Of a stretch of DNA of 64,000 nt, positions 8,008-17,146 are shown in pieces. The position numbers and the translations under genes are program-made. Where the stretch lies: positions 930,001-994,000 of the forward strand of contig LMOK01000001.1 in NCBI GenBank assembly GCA_001423545.1. Direction: 5' to 3'. Origin of the DNA: Orlajensenia sp001423545 (GTDB lineage: Bacteria > Actinomycetota > Actinomycetes > Actinomycetales > Microbacteriaceae). How positions within the stretch are numbered: the stretch's first letter is position 1; each line of letters begins with the position of its first letter. The notes under the pieces were generated by a model that searched no databases, was not told the origin of the DNA, and saw nothing but the letters and a program-made list of their open reading frames with translations.

Positions 8008-9428
8008 CGGGCTCCCTCGAGTGCGTCCGTCCCGGCGGGCGTCGGCAGGGGGATGCCGGCGTCGCGCGAGAGGAGATCGGCCTCGGTCTCACCGCGCACG
8101 ATGATGCGCGCAGCTCCGCCGCGCACGGCGACGACGGCTGGGCGGCCGAGGTGGTTGTAGTTGCTGGCCAGCGACCAGCAGTAGGCGCCGGTCGCCGCGA
8201 CGGCGAGGAGGTCGCCCGGTCGCACGTCGCCGGGCAGGTAGTCGGCGTCGACGACGATGTCGCCCGATTCGCAGTGCTTGCCCGCGACGCGCACCAGGGT
8301 GGGAGCGGCATCCGTCACCCGGCTCGCGATACGCGCCGTGTAGTCGGCTCCGTAGAGCGCGGGGCGGGCGTTGTCGCTCATGCCTCCGTCGACGCTCACA
8401 TAGGTGCGCACGCCGCCGTCGACCTCCACGGGCTTGACAGTTCCGACCTCGTAGAGGGTGATGCCCGCGGGCCCCACGATGTAGCGGCCGGGTTCGATGG
8501 CGATGCGGGGAACCGGGATGCCACGGCTCGCGCACGCGGCGCCGACGGCCTCCGCCATGCCGGCGGCGATCTGCTCGATGGGCGTGGGCTCGTCGGCCGC
8601 CGTGTAGGCGATGCCGAAGCCGCCTCCGAGGTTGAGCTCGGGCACGTCGCCGTCGGTGAGCAGGTCGGCGTGCACGGCGATGAGGCGCGCGGCCGACTCG
8701 GCGAATCCGCCGGCGTCGAAGATCTGCGAGCCGATGTGGCAGTGCATCCCGAGGAAGCGGAGCTCGGCGCGGTCGCGGATGACGGCGACGAGGTCGGCGG
8801 CGTCACTCAGGGGAACGCCGAACTTCTGGTCCTCGTGCGCGGTGGCGAGGAACTCGTGGGTGTGGGCGTGCACTCCGCTGTTGACGCGCAGACGCACGGC
8901 CTGCACGCGACCGGCGCGGGCTGCGGCATCCGCCACCCGATCGATCTCGATGCGGCTGTCGATGACGATGGTGCCGACGCCGACCGAGACGGCCCGCTCG
9001 ATCTCGGCGATCGACTTGTTGTTGCCGTGGAATCCGAGGCGCGCGGGGTCGATGCCGGCGGCGAGGGCGACGGCCAGCTCGCCGCCCGTGCACACATCGA
9101 TGTTGAGTCCGGCCTCGGCGACCCAGCGGGCGACCTCGGTGGAGAGGAAGGCCTTGCCTGCGTAGTAGACGGCGACGGATGTCCCCACCGCGGCGAACGC
9201 CGAGCCGAAGGCGTCGAGCACACGGCCGGCACGGGCGCGCACCTGCGCCTCATCGGTCACGTAGAGAGGAGTGCCGAAGCGCGCGGCGAGCTCGGCGGCG
9301 TCGACCCCGGCGATGACGAGGCGCCCGTCGTCGTCTCGCGCGGCCGAGTCGGGCCAGACGCCGGCGGCGAGCGCGTTGGCGTCTGCAGGCACGTCGAGCC
9401 ACGCTGGGGCGGAGGGACGGGTGGCCAC
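8004..9428 (-). CDS. lysA: Diaminopimelate decarboxylase
   Basis: PLP enzyme of alanine-racemase fold III that decarboxylates meso-diaminopimelate to lysine. The protein is 474 residues from GTG 9428, which has AGGA 7 nt upstream; an in-frame ATG 39 nt further out has no such site. The PLP lysine is in VYYAGKAFL (about residue 89). HCHIGSQ, the glycine loop LGGGFGIAYT and the active-site cysteine in KHCESGDIV are all present. It is the first gene of the lysA-hom-thrC-thrB operon. In many actinobacteria argS lies directly upstream; here a 5.9-kb block intervenes. Confidence 0.95.
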   Translation of the reverse strand: MATRPSAPAWLDVPADANALAAGVWPDSAARDDDGRLVIAGVDAAELAARFGTPLYVTDEAQVRARAGRVLDAFGSAFAAVGTSVAVYYAGKAFLSTEVARWVAEAGLNIDVCTGGELAVALAAGIDPARLGFHGNNKSIAEIERAVSVGVGTIVIDSRIEIDRVADAAARAGRVQAVRLRVNSGVHAHTHEFLATAHEDQKFGVPLSDAADLVAVIRDRAELRFLGMHCHIGSQIFDAGGFAESAARLIAVHADLLTDGDVPELNLGGGFGIAYTAADEPTPIEQIAAGMAEAVGAACASRGIPVPRIAIEPGRYIVGPAGITLYEVGTVKPVEVDGGVRTYVSVDGGMSDNARPALYGADYTARIASRVTDAAPTLVRVAGKHCESGDIVVDADYLPGDVRPGDLLAVAATGAYCWSLASNYNHLGRPAVVAVRGGAARIIVRGETEADLLSRDAGIPLPTPAGTDALEGAR

Positions 9429-9546
9429 TAAAGGATCCTCGCAGTGGGGATGACAGACGGATGACACTGCGCGGCGAGCGAACCCGGATTGGTCCCTGAA
9501 GCCGTGACGGCAGTCGCCCGATCGAACAGGGCGTCAATACCCGAGG

Positions 9547-9552
9547 AGTCTA
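9547..9552 (-). promoter_or_regulatory. Putative lysA operon promoter -10
   Basis: TAGACT on the minus strand about 120 nt upstream of the lysA start, with no good -35. It would give a leader of roughly 110 nt. I see no T-box or lysine-riboswitch pattern in that leader. Confidence 0.35.
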
Positions 9553-9695
9553 TCGAGTCGCCTTCCCGGCCTACGAATCGATGACGGCCGGTGCCGCAAT
9601 CGTTACGGCGGGACATTGGGGGTGGCCTGTTTTGTAAAGCTCACTAACATAAGGAGAGGGGTGGCTCAGGGACGGTCGACCCCGGGAGGAGTCCC

Positions 9696-12080
9696 ATGAG
9701 CGCAGCGGCACGGATCGACGCTGCGGAGGGGCTCGCGCTCCTGCGCTCCGACGGCCTCCTCGTGGCTCCCCACGTCGCCGGCTTCCTCGTGCGGGCCGTC
9801 GACGGCGACCCGGCCGCCCTGCGCGAGCTGGCTGGCGTTCTCGACGGGCGGCAGCTGATCGGGGCTCGGGCCCTCCCCGACCCGCTTCCCGTGACCCCGC
9901 GCATTGAGCAGCTGCACGGAGCGCGACTCGACGCGCTCTCCCCCGCCGATCGCCGCACGCTGCTCATCGCGGCCGTGAGTGTGGTGAGCCGCACCGGGAT
10001 CCTGCTCGGCGCCTCGGGCGCCACGATCGACGGCCTGGTGCACGGGGAGCTCGTGGGAGCACTGCAGCTGGTCTCCGGTCGCTTCGCCGTGGCCGATCCG
10101 CGGGTGCGCGCGCTGGTGCACGAGCGCGCGAGCCTCGCCGAGCGCACCGAGGCGCACGCCGCCCTGGCCGTCACTCACGAATCACGGGCGGACTGGGATC
10201 TGGCCGCCTGGCACCGATCGCTGTCGGCCCTGGCCGGAGACCCGACCCTCGCCCCACGCCTGCTGGCATTGGGACGCTCGGCCCTCGCCGCGGGCGACGG
10301 GGTCTGGGCTCTGGCGATCTCCCGCGAGACCGCGAGCCATGCGCGCGGCGACGACCTCGAGCGTGCCGTCGCGCTGGCCGGGGCCTCCGCGCTGCACGCC
10401 GGACACGTCGACGATGCCGTCGAGTGGCTCCGGCAGGCCACGGCATCACCACGGCTGACGGATGCCGCCGCGAGCCTGGGCGCCTACACCCGGGCCGTAC
10501 TGCTGGCGGAGGGCTTCATCCCCGAGGACGAGCTGCTCGCCTTCGGGGCGAAGGCTCGGGCCGCCGACACGGACCCGGACGCAGCGGGCCGCGTGGCCGA
10601 GGGTCTCGCCGAGGCCTTCGACACCGCCGCGTCGCTGTTCGCCGATCGAGGCTCGCACCGGGGCGTCACCCGCATGCGCCGAGCCGCCCAGGAGACCAGG
10701 CACGACGCGGGGATCGACCGCCCGGACCGTAGGCGATCGCCTGCCGAGGACTGGGCCGACGCCCTCGATCCACGACCGGCATCCCCCGCCTCCGAAGGCG
10801 TGGCGGCCGCCCCGGATCCGGGCCGCGACCCCGTCGTCGGGTTCTCGACCCGTGCGTGCGCTGAAGCCATCGGACTCGCCAGGGCCGAGAGATTCGGCGA
10901 TGCCAGAAGGGTGGTCGCGCGGGCCGTCGTCGGACAGGCCTCGATCCCGACCCCGTTCCGCGCACGCGCCGACCTCCTTCCGGCTGCTCCTCGCGCCTCG
11001 GCGCTGATCGAGGCCGAACTCGTGGTCGTGCGCGCTCTCATCGACTGCTGGGCCGGCCGGCACGCCCGCGCGGCGGACGACCTGCGCGAAGCAGCCCTGC
11101 GCCTGCCCGTCTCCCTCGTCTGCGGTGGGATCGCTGCCGCGTTGCTCCTGCGTCTCGAGGCCTTCCGAGCGGCGTCGCCCGGATCGCCAGGAGCACCCGG
11201 AGTCGAACCCGATCCCGTGGCGGCCGCCGTCGCCGAGACGGCTCCGGTCGCCGGGCAGGAGGCCGACCGCGTCGAGCACCGTATCGACCAGGCCGTCACG
11301 GCGTGGCTGGCCGGAGACACCGGCTCCGCAGCCTCGCACCTGCTGGTCACGGGTTCGACCACCAGGACCGGGCGCGGTGCCGTGTTCCCCCTACCCGGCA
11401 TCGACGACGCCGTGGTGCTGGCCGAGGCCGGGTGGACCCACGCCGCCCGGGCGAACCTCGCCGCACTGCACGGGAAGCCCGGCGGCGAACGCAACGCCGA
11501 CGCCGACGCCGACGCCGAGACGGTCATGGGGTTCACCCTGCACCGGGCGGCGGCGGTACTCCGCGCCGAACTCGCCCTCGACGACGTGGCCGATCGCTCC
11601 GGGCGGATCCGTCGAGCGGAGGAGTTGACTGCGCGGCTGCCATCGCCCTTCGATCGCGCACGCACGGAGCTGGCGCTGGCCCGAGCCCTGCTCGCGACCG
11701 GCGACGACCACCGCGCGCAGCTGCGCCTCGTGGCGGCGGCCGAGCACTTCCGAGAGGCCGGTCACGAACGGCTCGGCCTGATGGCGGCCGGGTTGGCGTC
11801 GCAGCGCGCCGCTCGCACGACGCAGGAGGAGCATCCGTCGTCCCACCAGCAGAGGGCGGCGCAGGCCGTCACGATTCCGCGCACCTGGGCGGCCGAGCTG
11901 ACAGCGCGCGAACGCGACGTGGCCGAGCTCGTCATCCGCGGCCGGTCGAATCGCGACGTGGCAGACGAACTGCACCTCGCCGTGCGCACGGTCGAGGTGC
12001 ACCTGGGACGGGTGTACGCGAAGACCGGTGTGCGCTCGCGCACCGAACTCAGCTACCTGGCACTACGTAGTTCCCCGTAG
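9696..12080 (+). CDS. Large LuxR-family transcriptional regulator lacking a P-loop
   Basis: DNA-binding regulator of 794 residues. The C-terminal 60 residues form a LuxR/GerE helix-turn-helix (ELTARERDVAELVIRGRSNR, then the recognition helix in AVRTVEVHLGRVYAKTGV). The rest is Ala-rich helical sequence resembling the TPR-like part of LAL regulators, but no Walker A or B ATPase motif is visible, so it looks like a LAL relative without its NTPase. GGGAGGAG sits 4 nt before the ATG. It is divergent from lysA and lies 134 bp upstream of the chitinase on the same strand, which makes the chitinase a plausible but unproved target. Confidence 0.8.
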   Translation: MSAAARIDAAEGLALLRSDGLLVAPHVAGFLVRAVDGDPAALRELAGVLDGRQLIGARALPDPLPVTPRIEQLHGARLDALSPADRRTLLIAAVSVVSRTGILLGASGATIDGLVHGELVGALQLVSGRFAVADPRVRALVHERASLAERTEAHAALAVTHESRADWDLAAWHRSLSALAGDPTLAPRLLALGRSALAAGDGVWALAISRETASHARGDDLERAVALAGASALHAGHVDDAVEWLRQATASPRLTDAAASLGAYTRAVLLAEGFIPEDELLAFGAKARAADTDPDAAGRVAEGLAEAFDTAASLFADRGSHRGVTRMRRAAQETRHDAGIDRPDRRRSPAEDWADALDPRPASPASEGVAAAPDPGRDPVVGFSTRACAEAIGLARAERFGDARRVVARAVVGQASIPTPFRARADLLPAAPRASALIEAELVVVRALIDCWAGRHARAADDLREAALRLPVSLVCGGIAAALLLRLEAFRAASPGSPGAPGVEPDPVAAAVAETAPVAGQEADRVEHRIDQAVTAWLAGDTGSAASHLLVTGSTTRTGRGAVFPLPGIDDAVVLAEAGWTHAARANLAALHGKPGGERNADADADAETVMGFTLHRAAAVLRAELALDDVADRSGRIRRAEELTARLPSPFDRARTELALARALLATGDDHRAQLRLVAAAEHFREAGHERLGLMAAGLASQRAARTTQEEHPSSHQQRAAQAVTIPRTWAAELTARERDVAELVIRGRSNRDVADELHLAVRTVEVHLGRVYAKTGVRSRTELSYLALRSSP

Positions 12081-12102
12081 TCGTCCCCCGCCCGGGGGTC
12101 GA
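12081..12102 (+). terminator. Possible terminator after luxR-type gene
   Basis: CCCCC and GGGGG around a GCCC loop, extended outward by TCG/CGA with one mismatch, directly after the stop codon. There is no T-run, so this is uncertain. Confidence 0.35.
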
Positions 12103-12214
12103 ACCATGTGGATTCACCCGATCCGCCGACAGCTCGGTCGCTTCTACCGTGGGCTCACCGCTCGCGACCCGAACGCAGCGTGCTCTCCCCACATCACACG
12201 ACAAGGGACCACGC

Positions 12215-14062
12215 ATGAAAACATCTCGCATGACACAGCAGGGCCGATCGCTTCGACGCATCCTGGGGGTGGCAGGCGCCGTCGCCGGGGCCGCACTCAT
12301 CGCATCGTCGCTCACCACCACCACGGCCACGGCAGCACCGACAGCCGTCTCGGCGGCTGCGTCCGAACTGAACGGATACCGCAACGTCGGGTACTTCGTG
12401 CAGTGGGGCGTCTACGCCCGCGGCTACAAGGTGAAGCAGATCGACACCTCGGGCACCGCAGCCAACCTCACCGCGATCAACTACTCCTTCGGCAACATCA
12501 AGAACGACACGCTGAAGTGCTTCATCGCCAACAAGGCCCAGGGCACCGGCCCGACGGGCTCCGACGGAGCCGGTGACGCCTGGGCCGACTTCGGCATGGG
12601 CTACAGCGCGGCCGACTCCGTCTCCGGGGTCGCAGACACCTGGGACCAGCCGCTCGCCGGTTCGTTCAACCAGCTCAAGCAGCTGAAGGCCAAGCACCCG
12701 AACGTGAAGCCGATCATCTCCCTCGGCGGCTGGACGTGGTCGAAGAACTTCTCGAAGGCCGCGGCGACGGATGCCTCCCGCAAGGCTCTCGTCTCCTCGT
12801 GCATCGACCTCTACATCAAGGGCAACCTGCCGGTCATCGACGGCCGCGGCGGCACCGGTGCCGCCGCCAACGTCTTCGACGGGATCGACATCGACTGGGA
12901 GTGGCCGGGCTCGCCGAACGGCCTCGAGGGCAACTACGTCGACACGGCCAATGACGCCAAGAACTTCAAGGCGCTGCTCAAGGAGTTCCGCACCCAGCTC
13001 GACGCCTATGGCACCACCACGGGCAAGCACTACACGCTGAGCGCCTTCCTGCCGGCGAACACAGCCGACATCGCCTCCGGCGGGTGGAACGACCCCGAGA
13101 TCTTCACGTATCTCGACTACGGCAACATCCAAGGCTACGACCTCTGGGGAGCCTGGGACCCGACCCTCACCGGCCACCAGGGCAATCTCTACAAGGACCC
13201 GGCCGACCCGCGCCCGAAGAAGTTCGACGTCGACACCGCAGTGAACGCCTACCTCAACGCGGGCATCAAGCCCGCGCAGCTCGGACTCGGCCTCGCCGCC
13301 TACGGTCGCGGCTGGCAGGGTGCGACGAAGAGCACGCCCTGGGGACCGGCGACAGCTGCAGCGCCCGGAACGTACGAGGCGGGCAACGAGGACTACGACA
13401 AGCTGAAGTCGCTCGGAACCGAGTACTACGACGCCGCTGTCGGGGCGGCCTGGCGTTACGACGGCAGCCAGTGGTGGTCGTACGACAGCCCGCGCACCAT
13501 CGCCCAGAAGGCCGACTACATCGTGGCCAAGGGCCTCGGCGGCGGCATGTGGTGGGAGCTCTCCGGCAACAAGGACGGCAGTCTCGTCGGCACCCTGGCC
13601 ACCAAGCTGAAGGCGGCGAAGACGGGGCCGGTGACCACGCCGACGACGCCGACGACGCCTCCGACGACTCCGCCCACCACTCCCCCGACGACGCCTCCCA
13701 CGACGCCGCCGACAACACCGCCGACGGCATGCTCGGCTCCCGCGTGGAGCGCGACGGCCGTCTACACCGGGGGTGCCGTCGTCAGCTACAGCGGCAACGA
13801 GTACACGGCGAAGTGGTGGACCCAGGGCAACACCCCCGGATCCTCCGACCCGTGGTCGCTGACGAAGTCGTGCACCACGACCACCCCCACCACACCGCCG
13901 ACGACACCGCCGACGACGCCCGGCGCCAACGCCTGGAGCGCGGCAGCGGTCTACGTCGCCGGCGCGACCGTCACCTACGGCGGCCTCACCTACAAGGCCT
14001 CCTGGTGGACGCAGGGCGACACTCCCGGCACCTCGCCGTGGGGGCCGTGGAAGGTGGCCTGA
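12215..14062 (+). CDS. Secreted GH18 chitinase with two chitin-binding modules
   Basis: Hydrolyses chitin outside the cell. 615 residues from ATG 12215 (AAGGGA upstream). Signal peptide about 1-41 (arginines, hydrophobic stretch, TATAA). The GH18 barrel covers about 50-470, with the signature DGIDIDWE (Asp222, Asp225, Asp227 and acid/base Glu229) and SLGGWTWS. A Thr-Pro linker (about 473-504) leads to a carbohydrate-binding module of the CBM5/12 type (about 505-555, AWSATAVYTGG and WWTQGNTPG). A second Thr-Pro linker leads to a second copy (about 573-615). The two modules are clearly related, an internal duplication. The upstream gene is the LuxR-type regulator; I see no DasR-like operator. 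Confidence 0.95.
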   Translation: MKTSRMTQQGRSLRRILGVAGAVAGAALIASSLTTTTATAAPTAVSAAASELNGYRNVGYFVQWGVYARGYKVKQIDTSGTAANLTAINYSFGNIKNDTLKCFIANKAQGTGPTGSDGAGDAWADFGMGYSAADSVSGVADTWDQPLAGSFNQLKQLKAKHPNVKPIISLGGWTWSKNFSKAAATDASRKALVSSCIDLYIKGNLPVIDGRGGTGAAANVFDGIDIDWEWPGSPNGLEGNYVDTANDAKNFKALLKEFRTQLDAYGTTTGKHYTLSAFLPANTADIASGGWNDPEIFTYLDYGNIQGYDLWGAWDPTLTGHQGNLYKDPADPRPKKFDVDTAVNAYLNAGIKPAQLGLGLAAYGRGWQGATKSTPWGPATAAAPGTYEAGNEDYDKLKSLGTEYYDAAVGAAWRYDGSQWWSYDSPRTIAQKADYIVAKGLGGGMWWELSGNKDGSLVGTLATKLKAAKTGPVTTPTTPTTPPTTPPTTPPTTPPTTPPTTPPTACSAPAWSATAVYTGGAVVSYSGNEYTAKWWTQGNTPGSSDPWSLTKSCTTTTPTTPPTTPPTTPGANAWSAAAVYVAGATVTYGGLTYKASWWTQGDTPGTSPWGPWKVA

Positions 14063-14094
14063 GCCGCCCGGATGAGCTCATGACCCGGTGACGA

Positions 14095-14138
14095 CGGTGG
14101 GCGGATGCGCGGCGACGAGCCGCGGCATCCGCCCACCG
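14095..14138 (+). terminator. Strong hairpin terminator after chitinase
   Basis: A 14-bp perfect stem (14095-14108 with 14125-14138) continues into a 5-bp stem (14109-14113 with 14119-14123) with one bulged G and a 5-nt loop. No T-run follows, as is common in actinobacteria. Confidence 0.75.
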
Positions 14139-14258
14139 CCATGCCCGCCCCAGTTCGGGGCGCGATGTCCGAAATGCGGGGAACGCACAGCAACCAGGGC
14201 GTTAGGGTCGTGCGACGCCGTGCACCCGACCGGCGCAGTCAGCCCTGGAGCACGCAGC

Positions 14259-14555
14259 ATGCAGACCCCGAAGTTCATCGCCACCCTCGCCGTCGCCGCA
14301 GTACTCACCGTGCTGCCGTTGCAGGCGGCCCAGGCGAGCGCCCCCGCGTCGGTCCCCGCCGCCACCGCGAAGGCCTACAAGAACTGCACCGAGCTCAACA
14401 AGGCCTACCCGCACGGCGTCGGCAAGCCCGGCGCGAAGGACAAGGTCACCGGGAAGAGCAAGCCCGTCACGACCTTCACGAAGAGCGCGGCCGTCTACGC
14501 CAAGAACACGAAGTCGGACCGCGACAAGGACGGCATCGCCTGCGAGAAGCGCTGA
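14259..14555 (+). CDS. Secreted excalibur calcium-binding domain protein
   Basis: Small exported protein of 98 residues whose role is unknown. Residues 1-28 form a signal peptide (Lys near the start, hydrophobic core, AQA or ASA cleavage region). The mature part begins its domain with YKNCTELN and ends with SDRDKDGIACEKR, the excalibur pattern: a DxDxDG calcium loop next to a conserved Cys that can pair with the first Cys. Such domains are found in surface proteins. GGAG lies 9 nt upstream of the ATG. Codon use matches the neighbours. Confidence 0.88.
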   Translation: MQTPKFIATLAVAAVLTVLPLQAAQASAPASVPAATAKAYKNCTELNKAYPHGVGKPGAKDKVTGKSKPVTTFTKSAAVYAKNTKSDRDKDGIACEKR

Positions 14556-14583
14556 CCGCGATCGCTGACTGCGGATCGAGTTC

Positions 14584-15363
14584 CTAGGAGCAGCTTCCCG
14601 TCTGCGCCAGGTCGGCGATGACCAGGTCGCCCGCCTGGAAGCGAACGGTCACGGAGTCCGCTGCGACCTCGGCACCGGTGAGGTCCACCCCGGCCGGGAT
14701 CTGGTCGGCGATGCAGAACGACACGGTGTTGTCGGCCAGGACCGCGTCGATCAGGCCCGAGATGTCGATGGAGGCAGACCCGGCCGCGAGTTCTCCCGAG
14801 GTCGGTGTGAAGACCAGGGAGTCCGCCGTCGTCGACGGCTGAGCCGTGAGCGTGAAGGTCAAGGGGATGCCGAGGAAGGTCTGCGACACGGAGTAGGTGA
14901 CAGTTCCCTCACCCAGGGTGATGTCGGCGTCGGTGCCGTTCTTCTGCAACAGGCTGTCGAGGCCGGCCTGGTCGAACGCCACGCTGCCCGTGACGGTGTT
15001 CACGGGCTTGCTCATGTCGGTCGGAACGCCGTTGGCCTGGATCGTGACGTCGAGGGGGGTGCCGTCGAAGGCGATCCCGTCGGCGTCGACGTGCACGGAT
15101 TCGAACGATCCGCCGAGGTACTGCGCGATGACGCTCACCCCGCCGATGGTCACGTCGATGTCGTCGGGCGAGACCGTCGTACCCTCCTCGGAACTCAACT
15201 TCTCCGCGAACTTCTCCGCGACGAGCCGCTCCCCCGTGCTGCGCGCGATCGAATCGGCGATGAAGTAGGCGGCGACGAGGGCCGCCACCAGGACGACGAG
15301 CACGATGGCTACCACGATCGGCCAGCGCCTCCGGGCCTTCGGTGCGTCGACGGCTGCTGTCAT
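14584..15363 (-). CDS. DUF2993 (LmeA-like) membrane-anchored protein
   Basis: Envelope protein of 259 residues with one N-terminal transmembrane anchor (about 16-38, after KARRRW) and a beta-rich outer domain of the DUF2993 type (IDVTIGGVSVIAQYL, then VHVDADGIAFDGTPLDVTIQ). The mycobacterial relative LmeA takes part in lipomannan elongation and binds phospholipids; whether this holds here is inference. It starts 38 bp downstream of argS on the same strand and may be cotranscribed with it. GGGGGA precedes the ATG. Confidence 0.82.
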   Translation of the reverse strand: MTAAVDAPKARRRWPIVVAIVLVVLVAALVAAYFIADSIARSTGERLVAEKFAEKLSSEEGTTVSPDDIDVTIGGVSVIAQYLGGSFESVHVDADGIAFDGTPLDVTIQANGVPTDMSKPVNTVTGSVAFDQAGLDSLLQKNGTDADITLGEGTVTYSVSQTFLGIPLTFTLTAQPSTTADSLVFTPTSGELAAGSASIDISGLIDAVLADNTVSFCIADQIPAGVDLTGAEVAADSVTVRFQAGDLVIADLAQTGSCS

Positions 15364-15401
15364 GGAGTCCCCCGTGTCGAGTCGAGCGTTGCGTGCCGTC
15401 G

Positions 15402-17075
15402 TTACATGCGATCCGGTGCCGAGACGCCGAGCAGGTCGAGGCCGTTGCGGATCACGATACCGGTGGCGTCATTCAGCCACAGCCTGGTGCGGTGCACGTC
15501 CTCGACGGCACCGTCGCCGAGCGGGATCACGCGGCAGTTGTCGTACCAGCGGTGATAGAGCCCGGCGACCTCCTCGAGGTAGCGCGCGACGCGGTGCGGC
15601 TCCCGCAGCTCGGCCGACTGGGCGACGATCCGCGGGAACTCCTGCAGGGCGCCGAGGAGAGCCGATTCGGTCTCGTGCTCCAGCAGTTCGGGGGCGAAGA
15701 CGCTGCGGTCGACGCCCGAGCTCGCGGCGTTGCGCCCCACGGCCGCCGTGCGGGCGTGCGCGTACTGCACGTAGAAGACGGGGTTGTCGTTCGTGCGGCG
15801 CTGGAGGATCTCGGGGTCGATCGTGAGAGGCGAGTCGGCCGGGTAGCGCGCCAGCGTGTAGCGGAGGGCATCCGTTCCCAACCAGGCCTGCAGGTCGTCG
15901 AGCTCGATGATGTTGCCGGCGCGCTTGGAGAGCTTGGCCCCGTTGATGCTCACGAGCTGCCCGATGAGCACCTCGACGTCCTTCTCGGGGTCGTCTCCGG
16001 CAGCGCCGGCGAGTGCCTTGAGGCGGTGCACGTAGCCGTGGTGGTCGGCACCGAGGAGATAGATCTTGTGCGCGAAGCCGCGGTCGCCCTTGTCGAGGTA
16101 GTAGGCGGCGTCGGCGGCGAAGTACGTGTAGACGCCGTTGCCTCGACGGATGACGCGATCCTTGTCGTCTCCGAAGTCGGTGGTGCGCACCCAGACGGCG
16201 TCGTCCTCGTCGAAGACGTGGCCCTGGGCCCGCAGGCGCTCGACGGCGGTATCGATGGCGCTCAGTCCGTCGTCGTCGACGGCGTGCAGACGGCGCTCGC
16301 TCGTGAACACGTCGAAGTGAACGTTGAAGCGCTCGAGTGACGCACGGATCTCGCCGAGCTGCAGCTCGTAGGCGATCTCGCGGGCCACGTGCAGCGCCTG
16401 CGCATCGTCGAGCTCGAGCAGCTTCGGCTCGCGATCGAGCACGCGAGCGGCGAGGTCGGCGATGTAGCTGCCCGGGTAACCGCCCTCCGGCGTCGGCTCG
16501 CCCTTGACGGCCGCGAGGATGGACAGGCCGAAGTTGTCCATCTGGTTGCCGGCGTCGTTGACGTAGTACTCGTTGGAGACGGATGCTCCCGCAGCGCGGA
16601 GCACCCGGCCGATCGAATCGCCGAGGGCCGCCCAGCGGGTGTGGCCGATGTGCAGCGGACCGGTGGGGTTCGCCGAGACGAACTCGAGGTTGATGGCGGG
16701 ACCGGCGAGGGCGGTGCTGTGCCCGAAGGACGCGCCGGCCTCGACGATGGTCTGGGCGAGCGCGCCGGCCGCTGCGGCATCCAGTCGGATGTTGATGAAA
16801 CCCGGACCGGCGACGTCGACCGAGGCGATGCCCTCGACGTCGCTGATGCTCGAGGCGAGTTCCGCCGCGAACTCGCGGGGGTTCATGCCGAGGCGCTTCG
16901 CCAACTTCATGGCGATGTTCGACGCCCAGTCGCCGTGGTCGCGGTTCTTGGGGCGCTCGAGGGTGACATCCGACAGTTCGACTGTCACGTCGGCGTCGGA
17001 ACCCGCCGCGCGTCGTCGTTCGAGCAGGGAGTTCACCTGGTCGAAGAGGGCCTGGGAGAGTTCGAGCGGAGTCAC
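15402..17075 (-). CDS. argS: Arginyl-tRNA synthetase
   Basis: Charges tRNA-Arg with arginine. Class I enzyme of 557 residues. It has an N-terminal Add1 domain, the HIGH motif in ANPTGPLHIGHTR (about 140-150), KLSKRAGN as the KMSKS equivalent, and a C-terminal helical anticodon-binding domain ending in the usual Met. GTG 17075 starts VTPLELSQ, the normal N-terminus; sequence further upstream does not resemble the family. A TAAGAT box lies 8 nt upstream of the GTG. A tRNA-Arg(CCG) gene lies 0.8 kb away. Confidence 0.95.
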   Translation of the reverse strand: MTPLELSQALFDQVNSLLERRRAAGSDADVTVELSDVTLERPKNRDHGDWASNIAMKLAKRLGMNPREFAAELASSISDVEGIASVDVAGPGFINIRLDAAAAGALAQTIVEAGASFGHSTALAGPAINLEFVSANPTGPLHIGHTRWAALGDSIGRVLRAAGASVSNEYYVNDAGNQMDNFGLSILAAVKGEPTPEGGYPGSYIADLAARVLDREPKLLELDDAQALHVAREIAYELQLGEIRASLERFNVHFDVFTSERRLHAVDDDGLSAIDTAVERLRAQGHVFDEDDAVWVRTTDFGDDKDRVIRRGNGVYTYFAADAAYYLDKGDRGFAHKIYLLGADHHGYVHRLKALAGAAGDDPEKDVEVLIGQLVSINGAKLSKRAGNIIELDDLQAWLGTDALRYTLARYPADSPLTIDPEILQRRTNDNPVFYVQYAHARTAAVGRNAASSGVDRSVFAPELLEHETESALLGALQEFPRIVAQSAELREPHRVARYLEEVAGLYHRWYDNCRVIPLGDGAVEDVHRTRLWLNDATGIVIRNGLDLLGVSAPDRM

Positions 17076-17133
17076 GACTACCGATCTTACCGTCGGGCGC
17101 GGTTCGCTCAGCGTCAGCGCAGATCGGCGTTGG

Positions 17134-17139
17134 TAGGGT
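17134..17139 (+). promoter_or_regulatory. Putative leaderless -10 box
   Basis: TAGGGT ends 7 nt before the ATG of the lipoprotein gene at 17147, and no Shine-Dalgarno sequence is evident. Confidence 0.45.
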
Positions 17140-17146
17140 TCTGCCC

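Noticed and set aside
9429..9695. T-box or lysine riboswitch before lysA
   Set aside because: No T-box sequence, no specifier stem and no lysine-riboswitch core is visible in the leader.
13635..13727. CRISPR-like or microsatellite array
   Set aside because: The repeated ACGCC/ACGCCG units simply encode the Thr-Pro linker of the chitinase.
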